From Szabonella sp046295215 (GTDB lineage: Bacteria > Pseudomonadota > Alphaproteobacteria > Rhodobacterales > Rhodobacteraceae), in the NCBI GenBank assembly GCA_046295215.1, contig JBKBNP010000011.1, positions 1 to 64,000 on the forward strand: DNA of 64,000 nt. Direction: 5' to 3'. Below are positions 1 through 8,716 of this stretch, piece after piece (the first letter of the stretch is position 1; every line of letters starts with the position of its first letter). A model generated the notes under the pieces. The model ran no database searches. It was not told the origin of the DNA and saw only the letters and a program-made list of their open reading frames with translations. A program made the position numbers and the translations under genes.

Positions 1-200
1 AAGGCCGTGGCGGCCAGCGGCGAGATCAGGAAGATCGAGGCCTCGCGCCCGCCCGCCTGCGGAAAAAGCTGGCTGACAAGGCTGAAACAGAGGACCAGCG
101 CCAGACCGGTGCCGAAGGCCGCGCGGATCATTTCACCGACGGGCGGGTTGGCCACGACGGGCCCGAGCGGGCGCCAGAACCGCGGATCGCGCCAGGTCAT
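1..200 (-). CDS. HPP family membrane protein, N-terminal part only (runs off the window)
   Basis: The minus strand opens with ATG at 200 and reads without a stop to the window edge, giving about 66 residues. The start is MTWRDPRFWRPLGP, followed by a hydrophobic helix (ALVLCFSLVSQLF) and the segment FLISPLAATA. That segment matches the start of HPP-family inner-membrane proteins, which carry a conserved 'PlGAsavL' stretch at this point. The start overlaps the holA stop by 4 bp (ATGA), so it is the distal gene of the leuS-lptE-holA operon. Some HPP proteins are implicated in nitrite transport, but nothing here tests that. The C-terminal part lies outside the window. Confidence 0.6.
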   Translation of the reverse strand, partial: MTWRDPRFWRPLGPVVANPPVGEMIRAAFGTGLALVLCFSLVSQLFPQAGGREASIFLISPLAATA

Positions 201-1213
201 CGCACCGACGCGATGCGCAACAGCGCGCGTTCCACCAGCGCCATGCCCGGCGCGCGGGATGAGGAGCGCAGCGTTAGGTCCGTCTCGACCAGCAGTTGCA
301 GCGCGCGTTCCGCCTGCGCCCGGCCCAGCCCCTGCGCCTGCCGCATCATCGCCTCGCGCCGGGGGCCAAAGACCGGCGGGCGCATGCGTTCAAGCCCCGC
401 CTTTGCCCCGCCGGGATCAGAGGCAGCCAGATGCAGGGATCGGAAATGCCGCAGCGCCATGATGCAGATGGTGACCGGCGTCACGCCCTGACCTTCAAGC
501 CGCCGCATCAGCGTGCCGATGGCCCCGCGTCGTTTTTCGGCGGCCGCATGGATCACCTCGTCCACATCGGCCTCCAGCGTGCCCGGCGCGCAGGCGGCGA
601 CATCGGCGGGCGTCAGCGCACCCGTATCCCCCCATTTGTAGAGGGCGATCTTTTCCAGCGTCTGGCGGAAATCGCCGGGGTCGAGCGCGCGGGCAAGGGC
701 GGCAAGATCGGTCATCGCCTCGGGCGCGATCCGGGTGAGGCCCGCGCGGGCCAGTTCGGCCTCGATCTCCTCGGGCGTCGGCGGATCGTCGTAGAAGCCG
801 ATTGAGACGCAATCGCCGCGATCCTCGAACAGCTTTTTCAGCGCGGACTTGCCCTTGAGGTCTCCCGCCGTGACCACCAGAACCGCGTCTCCGGGCCGCC
901 AGTCCGACAGCGCCGCAGCGACCATGGGCGCCATGCCATCGGTCGCATCTTCGAGGAAAGCCACGCGGGGGCCGGGAAAGAAGCTTTGCGCGCGCATCGC
1001 ATCCGACAGGGCGGCGGCATCGCGGCGGGCATCGGCGGCGTTGATCCGGGCGAGCCGCATTTCCCCCTCGCCCTCGGGCCCGATCAGGGCAAGGATCGCC
1101 TCCTGCCGCTTCATCGCCACCCGCATCGCATCGGCCCCGAAGATCAGAAGCCCAGCCTTGGCCGCATCGGGTTTTGCCAGATAGCGCGCGGCTTGTGGGC
1201 CTGAGAGCCTCAT
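197..1213 (-). CDS. holA: DNA polymerase III subunit delta
   Basis: This 338-residue protein is the delta subunit of the clamp loader, which opens the beta sliding clamp for loading on primed DNA. The N-terminus MRLSGPQAARYLAKPDAAKA, then GLLIFGADAM, is typical of alphaproteobacterial HolA, and the length fits the family (about 340). The ATG at 1213 overlaps the lptE stop by 4 bp; a longer reading from 1408 would run back into lptE and is rejected. The conserved order leuS-lptE-holA supports the call. Together with dnaX near 62 kb the window carries two clamp-loader genes. Confidence 0.92.
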   Translation of the reverse strand: MRLSGPQAARYLAKPDAAKAGLLIFGADAMRVAMKRQEAILALIGPEGEGEMRLARINAADARRDAAALSDAMRAQSFFPGPRVAFLEDATDGMAPMVAAALSDWRPGDAVLVVTAGDLKGKSALKKLFEDRGDCVSIGFYDDPPTPEEIEAELARAGLTRIAPEAMTDLAALARALDPGDFRQTLEKIALYKWGDTGALTPADVAACAPGTLEADVDEVIHAAAEKRRGAIGTLMRRLEGQGVTPVTICIMALRHFRSLHLAASDPGGAKAGLERMRPPVFGPRREAMMRQAQGLGRAQAERALQLLVETDLTLRSSSRAPGMALVERALLRIASVR

Positions 1214-1707
1214 GCCCCCGACCACTGGCCGGAGGTTGCCAGAAGCTGCGTCACGATCTGGTCGGCCAATATCCGCATCAGGCGGCGCTGCGCATCGCCT
1301 TCGGCCGCGAGCCCCGCCACGGTGGAGCCGGTCGCGGAATAGGAGGTGAAGCTTTCCGCCCGCCCGCCCGTCAGCCGCGTGCCACTGGCAAGGTCGCGCA
1401 ACCCCCAATCCGCCGTGCCGTTGAGGTTGTAGCGGGTGATCGCATTGGCCGTGGTGATGGCAACACCGGTCGATTTCAGCCCGATGTCATAGCTGAGTCC
1501 GTAGCGCGCGGCCTGTGCGGGGCCGAGCCGTTCTTCCAGCCGCTTGACCAGTTCGAAGGCGAATCCATCGCGTGGCTCATCCGCCAGAATTGCGTTTTGC
1601 AGTTTCAGCCCCGGCCCGCCGGGGCCGTAAGCGGGCGAAAATCCGCAGCCCGCCAGCGCGGCGGCGGGCAGCAGCATCAGAAAATCCCTGCGGTCAGATG
1701 ACGACAT
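1210..1707 (-). CDS. lptE: LPS assembly lipoprotein LptE
   Basis: A 165-residue outer-membrane lipoprotein. It has a lipoprotein signal (FLMLLPAAALAGCGFSPAYG, lipobox LAGC with the lipidated Cys near residue 21) and the 'CGFSPAYG' mature start characteristic of alphaproteobacterial LptE. LptE plugs the LptD barrel and helps place lipopolysaccharide in the outer leaflet. It overlaps leuS by 14 bp upstream and holA by 4 bp downstream, so translation is probably coupled. Sequence conservation is low in this family, so the call rests on the lipobox, the mature N-terminus and the gene order. Confidence 0.88.
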   Translation of the reverse strand: MSSSDRRDFLMLLPAAALAGCGFSPAYGPGGPGLKLQNAILADEPRDGFAFELVKRLEERLGPAQAARYGLSYDIGLKSTGVAITTANAITRYNLNGTADWGLRDLASGTRLTGGRAESFTSYSATGSTVAGLAAEGDAQRRLMRILADQIVTQLLATSGQWSGA

Positions 1708-4249
1708 TGACGATACGCCCCGGCACCACGATCAGCTTCTTGACCGGCGCACCGGCCATGAACTTGACCACAGCTTCATCCGCCAGCGCGATCTTTTCAA
1801 CCTCCGTGGCGGGCATATCGACGGGAACAGTGATTTCCGCGCGCCGCTTGCCGTTGATCTGCACCGGCAGGGTGACGGTGTCGGCGACCAGCAGGGCAGG
1901 GTCGGCCTTGGGCCAGCTTGCCTGACTGACAAGATCCGCGCCGCCGAGCATGGCCCAGATGTCCTCGGCCAGATGCGGGACCATGGGTTGCATCAGTTGC
2001 GCCATCACGCGCATGGCGTCCTTTTTCGCGGCCCCCCCGGCGGTGGATTTCGACAGGGTATTGGTGAAGGCGTAGAGCGCCGCGACCGATTTGTTGAAGG
2101 CAAAACCCTCGATCCCCGCCGTCACATCGGCAATCGCGCGGGCCGTTGCGCGGGCGAGGTCTTGGTCGGCGTCATTGGCGGGTGTTTCATCGCGGGAAAT
2201 GTCATCGGCAATCCGCCAGACGCGGGCGAGGTGTTTCGCCGTGGCTTCGGCCCCCGAAGAGGTCCATTCCACATCGCGCTCGGGCGGGCTGTCGGACATG
2301 ACGAACCAGCGCGCAGTGTCGGCGCCATAGGCCGCGATGATGTTCATCGGGTCGACGACGTTTTTCTTGGATTTGGACATCTTGGCGGAGGGGATGACCT
2401 GAACCCTTTCGCCCGTCGCGCGGACGGTCCCCGCCTCGGCATCCACATCCTCGGGCAGATGATAGACCGGGCGGCCCTTGTCGTCGCGCGTCTGGTAGAT
2501 CTCGTGCGTCACCATCCCCTGCGTGAACAGCGCATTGAAGGGCTCGATGGCTTTGGCAGGCAGATGCCCGGTCTTGTGCATCGCGCGGGCAAAGAAGCGG
2601 GAATAAAGCAGGTGCAGAATCGCATGCTCGATCCCGCCGATATACTGGTCCACATTCATCCAGTAGTCGGCTTCGGCCAGATCGGTGGGGCTGGCCGCAT
2701 GGGGCGAGGTAAAACGCGCGAAATACCAGGACGAATCGACAAACGTGTCCATCGTGTCGGTTTCTCGCCGCGCCGGGCGGCCGCAGGCCGGGCAGGCGCA
2801 GTTGCGCCATGTCGGGTGACGGTCGAGCGGATTGCCCGGCACGTCGAAGGTGACATCATCGGGCAGGCGGACGGGCAGGTTTTCCTTCTTCTCGGGCACC
2901 ACGCCGCAGGTCTCGCAATGCACCACCGGAATCGGGCAGCCCCAATAGCGCTGGCGGCTGATCCCCCAGTCGCGCAGCCGGTAATTGGTGACGCCGTGCC
3001 CCACGCCTTGCGCCTCGCAGAAGGCGATGGCCGCATCCACGGCCTGCGCGCCGGTCTGCACCTCCTCGCCTGCAAAGCCCCGGACATAACGCACGGGCAG
3101 ATCTTTCGGCGGAACATAGGCCTCTGCCAAGGCCTCCGGTTCCTCGCCCCCTTCGGCGACAAAGACCGATGGCACCGCCAGCCCGTATTTCGTGGCGAAA
3201 TCGAAATCCCGCTGGTCATGCGCGGGCACGCCGAAAATGGCCCCCGTGCCGTAATCCATCAGGATGAAATTCGCGATATAGACGGGAAGTTCCCATTCTG
3301 TATCAAAGGGATGGCGCACGCGGATGCCGGTGTCCAAGCCCCGTTTCTCGGCGGTTTCCAGCGCCTCGGCAGAGGTGCCGATGCGGCGACATTCGGCGAC
3401 GAAGGCCGCCACCTCCGGGTCGTGGCGTTCCAGATGTTTCGCCAGCGGGTGATCGGGCGAAATGGCGGCAAAGGACGCCCCCAGCAGCGTGTCGGGCCGG
3501 GTCGTATAGACCTCCAGCCGGTCGAATCCCTCGGGCGCGTCCACGGTGGAAAAGGCGAATTGCAAGCCCCGCGACTGCCCGATCCAGTTGGCCTGCATCA
3601 GCCGCACCTTCTCGGGCCAATCCTTCAACCCCTCCAGCGCCGACAGCAATTCGCCCGAATAGTCGGAAATGCGGAAAAACCACTGCGTCAACTCGCGCCG
3701 CTCCACCGCTGCCCCCGACCGCCAGCCCTTGCCGTCGATCACCTGCTCATTGGCAAGCACGGTCATATCGACCGGATCCCAGTTCACCACCGCGTTCTTT
3801 CGGTAGACCAGCCCCGCCTCCAGCATGTCCAGAAACATCGCCTGCTGCTGGCCGTAATATTCCGGGTCGCAGGTGGCGAATTCGCGGGACCAGTCGATAG
3901 ACAGGCCCAAAGGCTTCATCTGCGCGCGCATGTCCGCGATATTGCCATAGGTCCAGTCTTTCGGATGGCCGCCGCGTTCCATCGCGGCGTTTTCGGCGGG
4001 CATCCCGAAGGCATCCCAGCCCATCGGATGCAGCACCGAATAGCCCTGTGCCGCCTTGGTGCGCGCCACCACATCGCCCATGGTGTAATTGCGCACATGG
4101 CCCATATGGATGCGCCCCGACGGATAGGGGAACATCTCCAGCACATAATATTTGGGCTTCGACGCATCCCGGCGCGCGGTGAACACGCCCGCATCCTCCC
4201 AGGCCTTCTGCCAGCGGGGTTCGGTGGTGGCGGGGTCATAGCGCGACAT
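1694..4249 (-). CDS. leuS: Leucyl-tRNA synthetase
   Basis: This 851-residue class I aminoacyl-tRNA synthetase charges tRNA-Leu. The HIGH-type signature appears as PYPSGRIHMGHVRNYTMGD near residue 42, and KMSKS as SAKMSKSKKNVVDP in the C-terminal half. The region between contains the CP1 editing domain (ATP-independent hydrolysis of mischarged tRNA) and a Cys pair (CACPACG). The start MSRYDPATTEPRWQ at 4249 is the usual N-terminus; an upstream in-frame start at 4297 adds 16 residues unlike LeuS. It is the first strongly expressed gene of the operon leading to lptE and holA. Confidence 0.97.
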   Translation of the reverse strand: MSRYDPATTEPRWQKAWEDAGVFTARRDASKPKYYVLEMFPYPSGRIHMGHVRNYTMGDVVARTKAAQGYSVLHPMGWDAFGMPAENAAMERGGHPKDWTYGNIADMRAQMKPLGLSIDWSREFATCDPEYYGQQQAMFLDMLEAGLVYRKNAVVNWDPVDMTVLANEQVIDGKGWRSGAAVERRELTQWFFRISDYSGELLSALEGLKDWPEKVRLMQANWIGQSRGLQFAFSTVDAPEGFDRLEVYTTRPDTLLGASFAAISPDHPLAKHLERHDPEVAAFVAECRRIGTSAEALETAEKRGLDTGIRVRHPFDTEWELPVYIANFILMDYGTGAIFGVPAHDQRDFDFATKYGLAVPSVFVAEGGEEPEALAEAYVPPKDLPVRYVRGFAGEEVQTGAQAVDAAIAFCEAQGVGHGVTNYRLRDWGISRQRYWGCPIPVVHCETCGVVPEKKENLPVRLPDDVTFDVPGNPLDRHPTWRNCACPACGRPARRETDTMDTFVDSSWYFARFTSPHAASPTDLAEADYWMNVDQYIGGIEHAILHLLYSRFFARAMHKTGHLPAKAIEPFNALFTQGMVTHEIYQTRDDKGRPVYHLPEDVDAEAGTVRATGERVQVIPSAKMSKSKKNVVDPMNIIAAYGADTARWFVMSDSPPERDVEWTSSGAEATAKHLARVWRIADDISRDETPANDADQDLARATARAIADVTAGIEGFAFNKSVAALYAFTNTLSKSTAGGAAKKDAMRVMAQLMQPMVPHLAEDIWAMLGGADLVSQASWPKADPALLVADTVTLPVQINGKRRAEITVPVDMPATEVEKIALADEAVVKFMAGAPVKKLIVVPGRIVNVVI

Positions 4250-4330
4250 GGGGCAGGGCCTTTTACCGGGGATTTCCGGCGCGCAGTTAACCCGCAAGCC
4301 CTGCCAAGGTCCAGACCCGGGAACCGGCCC

Positions 4331-4888
4331 TTACAGGCGGCTGTCGCGCACCCGGAGCTGCCGCGCCCGCGTCAGGATCGCATCTTCGACCGCGCGCGCC
4401 GTTTCGCGGCTGACCGGGCCGCCGCCGCGTGTCTGAAGCGCCAGCTTCAGGCTGCGCGCATCCAGTGCGGGATCCTGGATATAGGCTGTCGCGCGATAGG
4501 CGCGCCCGCCGCCCGGCGGCGTGCCATAGCCTGTCACGATTACGCCCGTGAACGGATCGACCGATTCAATCGGCAGGAAGTTCAGCACTTCCAGCGTGGC
4601 GTTCCAGATGTATTTGTTGACCTCGACCGTGGTGTTGGGGTCCGACGCATTGGTGAACAGCGTCCAGATCGTGCTGTTGCCGCGCCGCTCGCGTTCAAGC
4701 TCTGCCGCCGCCGCCGTCTGCGCCTGAACCTGCGCATCGAGCGCTGCCTCCGTGGGCACAGCACCGCTGCGCCGGAACAGTCCGCTGTCACCGCTGCCTA
4801 TCCCGCCACAGGCCGCGAGGCTGGTCAGAACTCCGGCGGCAATCCCGGCACGCAGCAGTCTGATGCGCAAAAGGCGGTGCAAGCTCAT
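4331..4888 (-). CDS. DUF3576 lipoprotein
   Basis: A 185-residue protein with a cationic start (MSLHRLLRIRLLRAG), a hydrophobic stretch and a lipobox-like LAAC near residue 27, so probably an exported lipoprotein. The segment TIWTLFTNASDPNTTVEVNK and the later VDPFTGVIVTGYGTPPGGG are typical of the DUF3576 family, which is found next to leuS throughout the Alphaproteobacteria. It lies 81 bp upstream of leuS on the same strand and probably heads the operon. The function of the family is unknown; an envelope role is a guess from location and the LptE linkage. Confidence 0.82.
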   Translation of the reverse strand: MSLHRLLRIRLLRAGIAAGVLTSLAACGGIGSGDSGLFRRSGAVPTEAALDAQVQAQTAAAAELERERRGNSTIWTLFTNASDPNTTVEVNKYIWNATLEVLNFLPIESVDPFTGVIVTGYGTPPGGGRAYRATAYIQDPALDARSLKLALQTRGGGPVSRETARAVEDAILTRARQLRVRDSRL

Positions 4889-5445
4889 ACGGTCCCCCGT
4901 TTCTTATCCGGTTTTGTCTAGCTTAGCGCGACTTGCCGAACAAGGGCTTTCGCCCGTCCGGTCGCCGGATGCGCCCTGTCCTCTTCGCCCGCGCGTTTCT
5001 CCTGCCCTCTCCTGTGCCCTCTCCTGCGTCCCGCGCGAGAGCCGCCCGCCGGGTCAGCCATCCCCGATAACCAGCTAACCAGCACAGAATCGCACCCCGA
5101 CCCAGCCTTGCAATCGGCAGCGGGCGCGGTTGTGCAAATCGTCCGGATCCGCCGTCCATGCGAGTCGTCCTGCCCCTCCCGGCACCGTGGCAGGAAGCGC
5201 CAGCCCGGTGGATTCCGGTCGTCCAAGCACCTGAAACCCCCCGCAATAGATGCCTCGCCCTTGTTGAAACGGCGCGAAACGGGGGGCTGCCCACCGGACT
5301 GTGGCATAGCTGCACCATCATTCACGTCTTTCGGTTTCGGGCGGCGGCTGTCGTTGCATTCCGGGGCGTCAGGGTGGAAACACAGTCCATACCCAATTCG
5401 GATTTCCCTGAGTTGGGCAGCACCTTTGAACAAACGAGGGAAACC
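4889..5445. other. 557-bp intergenic region upstream of the porin gene
   Basis: No coding sequence is convincing here. The region separates divergent transcription units and should hold the promoter of the minus-strand DUF3576-leuS operon (near 4890) and the promoter and long leader of the porin gene. A 12-bp unit, tgccctctcctg, occurs twice in tandem at 5003-5014 and 5015-5026. The 60 bp before the porin start is less GC-rich. The porin ribosome-binding site (cgaggg, 5435-5440) is clear, but I cannot place a promoter with confidence. Confidence 0.5.
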
Positions 5446-6387
5446 ATGAAAAAGCTTCTGATTGCGACGACTGCGCTCGTGGCAACCGCTGGCGTCGCCG
5501 CTGCCGACGTCAAACTGTCCGGCTACGGCCGCTTCGGTCTGGACTACCACGGTGATCGCGGCACTGTTGGCGTAGGCGGTCCCGCTGGCGCCAAGACCCA
5601 GGTCAACATGCGTATGCGTGTCAATATCGACGGTTCGGTCACCACCGATTCCGGCGTGACCTTCGGTGGCCGGATCCGCATGCAGTCCTCCACCAACTCC
5701 AACGACGCGACGCTGAACGCGGCGATGCTCTACGGTTCCTATGCCGGTCTGCGCATGGAAGTCGGCAACTCGAACAACGCGTTCGATAGCGCCGCTCTGA
5801 TGTACAACTCGGAAATGGGCTACTTGGACCGTTCCTTCGGTGACCCGATCGATGTTGGTCTGTCCTATGCCTCGACCCCGGGTTCGGCCAACAAGATGGG
5901 CATCTTCGCTCGCTACTCCTTCGGCGACGGCAGTGTCCGCATGTCCTACGTGAACCCGGACCAGCGTGTTGCCTCGCATCCCGCCGGCACCAAGAACGAA
6001 GTCTCGATCTCGGCTGACTACAAGTTCGGTCAGTTCACCGTTTCGGGTGCTTACGGTTCCAACCTGAACGGCACCAGCGGCCACAAGGGCTACTTCATCG
6101 GTGCGGAATATGCGGTCAACTCCGACGTCAACGTCGGCCTGCTGCACTTCCGTGACAAGCCGGCGAACGTGGCTCAGACCCGCACCACCCTCTACGGGAA
6201 CTTCTCCCAGGGTGCGATGACCTACCGTGGTTACATCGCTCGGGACAACTTGGCTGCCAACGCGACCAAGACCGCTTTCGGTCTGGGCCTCGACTACGAT
6301 CTGGGCGGTGCCCGTCTCTCGGCCGACGTTCACCGCAACTACGCCAAGAAAACCCGCGCTGGTGTTGGCGTCCGCTTCGACTTCTGA
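5446..6387 (+). CDS. Rhodobacter-type outer-membrane porin
   Basis: A 313-residue porin. It has a standard signal peptide (MKKLLIATTALVATAGVAAA, cleavage near residue 20), a mature start DVKLSGYGRFGLDY, alternating beta-strand patterns throughout and a C-terminal aromatic residue (GVGVRFDF) required for barrel insertion. This is the general diffusion porin type of Rhodobacter (16-strand trimer). Codon use is heavily biased to C-ending, highly expressed codons, unlike neighbours. The ATG at 5446 follows a good SD; a reading from 5158 merely extends into the leader. A strong hairpin terminator follows at 6415. Confidence 0.93.
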   Translation: MKKLLIATTALVATAGVAAADVKLSGYGRFGLDYHGDRGTVGVGGPAGAKTQVNMRMRVNIDGSVTTDSGVTFGGRIRMQSSTNSNDATLNAAMLYGSYAGLRMEVGNSNNAFDSAALMYNSEMGYLDRSFGDPIDVGLSYASTPGSANKMGIFARYSFGDGSVRMSYVNPDQRVASHPAGTKNEVSISADYKFGQFTVSGAYGSNLNGTSGHKGYFIGAEYAVNSDVNVGLLHFRDKPANVAQTRTTLYGNFSQGAMTYRGYIARDNLAANATKTAFGLGLDYDLGGARLSADVHRNYAKKTRAGVGVRFDF

Positions 6388-6414
6388 TCTCACGATCTGA
6401 CGTCACTCTACGGG

Positions 6415-6440
6415 AAGGCGGGCCATTGGCCCGCCTTTCT
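6415..6440 (+). terminator. Rho-independent terminator of the porin gene
   Basis: The sequence aaggcgggcc-att-ggcccgcctt forms a perfect 10-bp stem with a 3-nt loop and is followed by a short T-rich tail (tctgctttc). It lies 28 bp after the porin stop. Confidence 0.85.
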
Positions 6441-6492
6441 GCTTTCAGAGCTGTGACTTGCCCCCTGACAGAGGATCAGGCACCTTGCAGCG

Positions 6493-6822
6493 ATGATGCG
6501 TGCGGGTTTCATTTTCCTGTCAGCCCTTTTGGCCTTTGCGGTCAGCCCGGCCCCTGCGCAGATCACCCTGTCTGGTCAGGCGGCGATGGGGCTGGACCTT
6601 GGCCCCGCTGGCCGCGTCACGCCGCAAACCCGCTCCCGTCTCGATCTGCGCGGCGTTGCCGTCACGGATGGTGGCGTGCAACTTGGCGCGCAGATCCGGT
6701 TGCAGGGCGAAAACGGAGGTGCGGGCTGCGAACGCAGGGGAAGCTTCGCGTCTTCACAGGGGGCGCACCGGGGGTGCAGGGCAGGTGCCCCCATGCTTTT
6801 CATGGAAATCGGCGGAAACTGA
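6493..6822 (+). pseudogene. Truncated porin-like gene (probable remnant)
   Basis: The 109-residue frame starts with a signal peptide (MMRAGFIFLSALLAFAVSPAPA) and a mature start QITLSGQAAMGLDLG. This parallels the porin's DVKLSGYGRFGLDY, and GGVQLGAQIRLQGENGG parallels the porin's SGVTFGGRIRMQSS. After about residue 75 similarity stops and the protein ends far short of a porin. In another frame just downstream, GKLRVFTGGAPG looks like the next beta strand, which suggests a frameshift and deletion after a tandem duplication. A functional short barrel strand protein cannot be excluded. It lies 105 bp after the porin stop and 65 bp before the YggS gene. Confidence 0.5.
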
Positions 6823-6887
6823 CCCGGCCACCTTTCCATCCGCCCCCGCTCCCCCTAACTTCGCCGCAACCGCAAAAGGGCCGCTCC

Positions 6888-7544
6888 ATGTCTCTCGATC
6901 TGATTCGATCCCGCATCCGGACGGCTTGCACGGAAGCGGGCCGGGACCCGGCCTCCGTCACCCTGATCGCTGTTTCCAAGGTGCAACCCCTTGACAGGAT
7001 CAAGGCGGCGCTGGAGGCAGGCCAGCGCATTTTCGGCGAAAACTACGTGCAGGAGGCCGCCGGGAAATGGTCCGACCTGCGCGCACGCTTCGCGGGCGTG
7101 GAACTGCACATGATCGGCCCCTTGCAGACCAACAAGGCAAAGACGGCGGTAGAGATGTTTGACGCCATTCACAGCCTCGACCGGCCCAGTCTTTTGGAAA
7201 AGCTGGCAAATCTGGCGCAGTCGCGCGGCACCTCGCCAGAGGTTTTCATCCAGATCAACACCGGATCGGAGCCGCAGAAGGCAGGCATCGACCCCGCCGG
7301 GGCCGATGCTTTCATTGCGGCGACCCGCGCCCGCGACTTGCCGTTGAGGGGCCTGATGTGCATTCCGCCCGAGGGGGGCGACAGCACGCCGCACTTCGTG
7401 CAACTGGCCGAAATTGCAGCACGAAACGGGCTTTCGGGCCTCTCGATGGGGATGAGCGGCGATTTCGGCGCGGCCATTGCCGCAGGGGCGACCCATATCC
7501 GTGTCGGCTCCGCCATCTTTGGCGCGCGCAACTATTCCGCCTGA
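6888..7544 (+). CDS. yggS: YggS family pyridoxal-phosphate homeostasis protein
   Basis: A 218-residue fold-type III PLP protein. TLIAVSKVQP carries the PLP-binding lysine near residue 30, followed by FGENYVQEA, HMIGPLQTNK and the C-terminal phosphate-binding segment SMGMSGDFGAAIAAGATHIRVGSAIFG. The family buffers PLP and affects amino-acid metabolism but has no confirmed enzymatic reaction. The start at 6888 gives the usual N-terminus (MSLDLIRSRI). The following exported-protein gene starts 3 bp after the stop, so the two are probably cotranscribed. Confidence 0.93.
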   Translation: MSLDLIRSRIRTACTEAGRDPASVTLIAVSKVQPLDRIKAALEAGQRIFGENYVQEAAGKWSDLRARFAGVELHMIGPLQTNKAKTAVEMFDAIHSLDRPSLLEKLANLAQSRGTSPEVFIQINTGSEPQKAGIDPAGADAFIAATRARDLPLRGLMCIPPEGGDSTPHFVQLAEIAARNGLSGLSMGMSGDFGAAIAAGATHIRVGSAIFGARNYSA

Positions 7545-7547
7545 CCC

Positions 7548-8210
7548 ATGCGCTTGATTTTCCTGATGCTCCTGCTGCTCTCCGGTCCCGCAATGGCCGA
7601 GACCTGGATTGTGACACTGGGCGACCGCCAGATCGGAACCGTGTCGCTGGAGCGGGGGGCGAACGGCGCGCTGACGCTGACCTCGCTTCTGGACGCAACG
7701 CCGCTGGGACTGGCGGATGGCAGTTTCACCGGGCGCTCCTTTCCCGCGATCACCCCCGAAGGCCGCCCCGTCACGCAATATCTGGGCGAATCCTCGTCCC
7801 CCGGCAAGGCACGCAACATCTCGGTCCTGACAGACGGGGGGCTGCCGGTCCAGACCCGGGTGGAGCCACCCTCCGATGCCACCGCCCTTTCGGATCCCGA
7901 GGCGGTACCCGGCCAGGTCCTCAACCCGCTGGAAGCATTCGCACGCATCGCGGGATTGCGCGATTGCCCCGAGGCGCTGCGCTATTACGATGGCAGGAGA
8001 ATCATAGAAATATTATTTAAAAACAAAGAAATGACTGGAGATAGCCTGCATTGCGCAATGGATTACCGGGTTGTCGGCGGGCCGGGGCATCTGTCCCCCT
8101 TCCGCTTCCGGTCGGTTGCAATGGCGCTTGATTTCAGCGGGGCGGGGCCTTTCACGCTGCACCGGATTGCGCTTTCCGCAGGTGGCTTCACCGTTACCCT
8201 GCACCGTTAG
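7548..8210 (+). CDS. Exported protein of unknown function
   Basis: A 220-residue protein with a signal peptide (MRLIFLMLLLLSGPAMA, cleavage near 17). The mature part has repeated beta-rich stretches, and YYDGRR followed later by CAMDYRVVGG resembles DUF3108/DUF6134-type periplasmic proteins; I cannot assign a family securely. The gene starts 3 bp after yggS. Its stop overlaps the convergent L,D-transpeptidase stop at 8207-8210. Codons at 8001-8043 are strikingly AT-rich and rare (AGA, ATA, TTA, AAA) compared with the rest of the gene, although the reading frame is intact. Confidence 0.7.
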   Translation: MRLIFLMLLLLSGPAMAETWIVTLGDRQIGTVSLERGANGALTLTSLLDATPLGLADGSFTGRSFPAITPEGRPVTQYLGESSSPGKARNISVLTDGGLPVQTRVEPPSDATALSDPEAVPGQVLNPLEAFARIAGLRDCPEALRYYDGRRIIEILFKNKEMTGDSLHCAMDYRVVGGPGHLSPFRFRSVAMALDFSGAGPFTLHRIALSAGGFTVTLHR

Positions 8211-8716
8211 GGCCGGACCACGAACCGGGTCCGGTGACGGAGCCGGTTTGCGATCCAGATCAGATCATCCCGCGCGAAGGCCACGCAACCAGCGGTCGGA
8301 TGGCGGGGTTTGCGCCATGTATGGATGAAAATTGCCGAACCGCGCCCCGGCACGGCCTGCGGCCAGTTCCAGTCGGTCAACAGGATCAGATCATAGAGCG
8401 GGTCGGGCCGTGACAGCCGCTCATGGCCAAAGCCATGCGGTCTGCGCACCATCAGGTTGTAATCCGCATCGCGGATGTCATCGGACCACAGATCCCCCGG
8501 CCCGATGGGCAAGGCCCAGTCGGGCAGCGCCGGGGCCGCAATCCTGTCCGGCCTGTAGAGCATCCCCACGATGCGGTGGACGCCCGCAGGCGTTGCCCCA
8601 TCGCCCTCGCGCTTTTTCCGCGCCGCGACGATGCCGCCCCGCCCGATGGCACAGGCAAAGGTCCGCCCGGCAAAGCGCGCGCCCCAACGGGTGACAACCA
8701 GATCGGGTCGGTTCAC
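8207..8716 (-). CDS. L,D-transpeptidase (YkuD) family protein
   Basis: A 169-residue protein with the YkuD catalytic signature FIHTWRKPRHPTAGCVAFA near residue 130; the His and the nucleophilic Cys (in TAGC) are present. The family crosslinks peptidoglycan or attaches proteins to it. There is no obvious signal peptide (MNRPDLVVTRWGARFAG), which is common for this short proteobacterial subgroup and leaves its location uncertain. Its start overlaps the ribA stop by 4 bp, so it is translated after ribA. A role specific to this subgroup is not known to me. Confidence 0.85.
   Translation of the reverse strand: MNRPDLVVTRWGARFAGRTFACAIGRGGIVAARKKREGDGATPAGVHRIVGMLYRPDRIAAPALPDWALPIGPGDLWSDDIRDADYNLMVRRPHGFGHERLSRPDPLYDLILLTDWNWPQAVPGRGSAIFIHTWRKPRHPTAGCVAFARDDLIWIANRLRHRTRFVVRP

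Noticed and set aside
1973..4921. 982-residue plus-strand frame antisense to leuS
   Set aside because: It is a GC-rich shadow of leuS with low-complexity Arg/His-rich content and no family similarity.
4918..6393. 491-residue minus-strand frame opposite the porin
   Set aside because: Mirror of the porin gene with repetitive Val/Gly/His content; the plus-strand porin has a signal peptide, SD and terminator.
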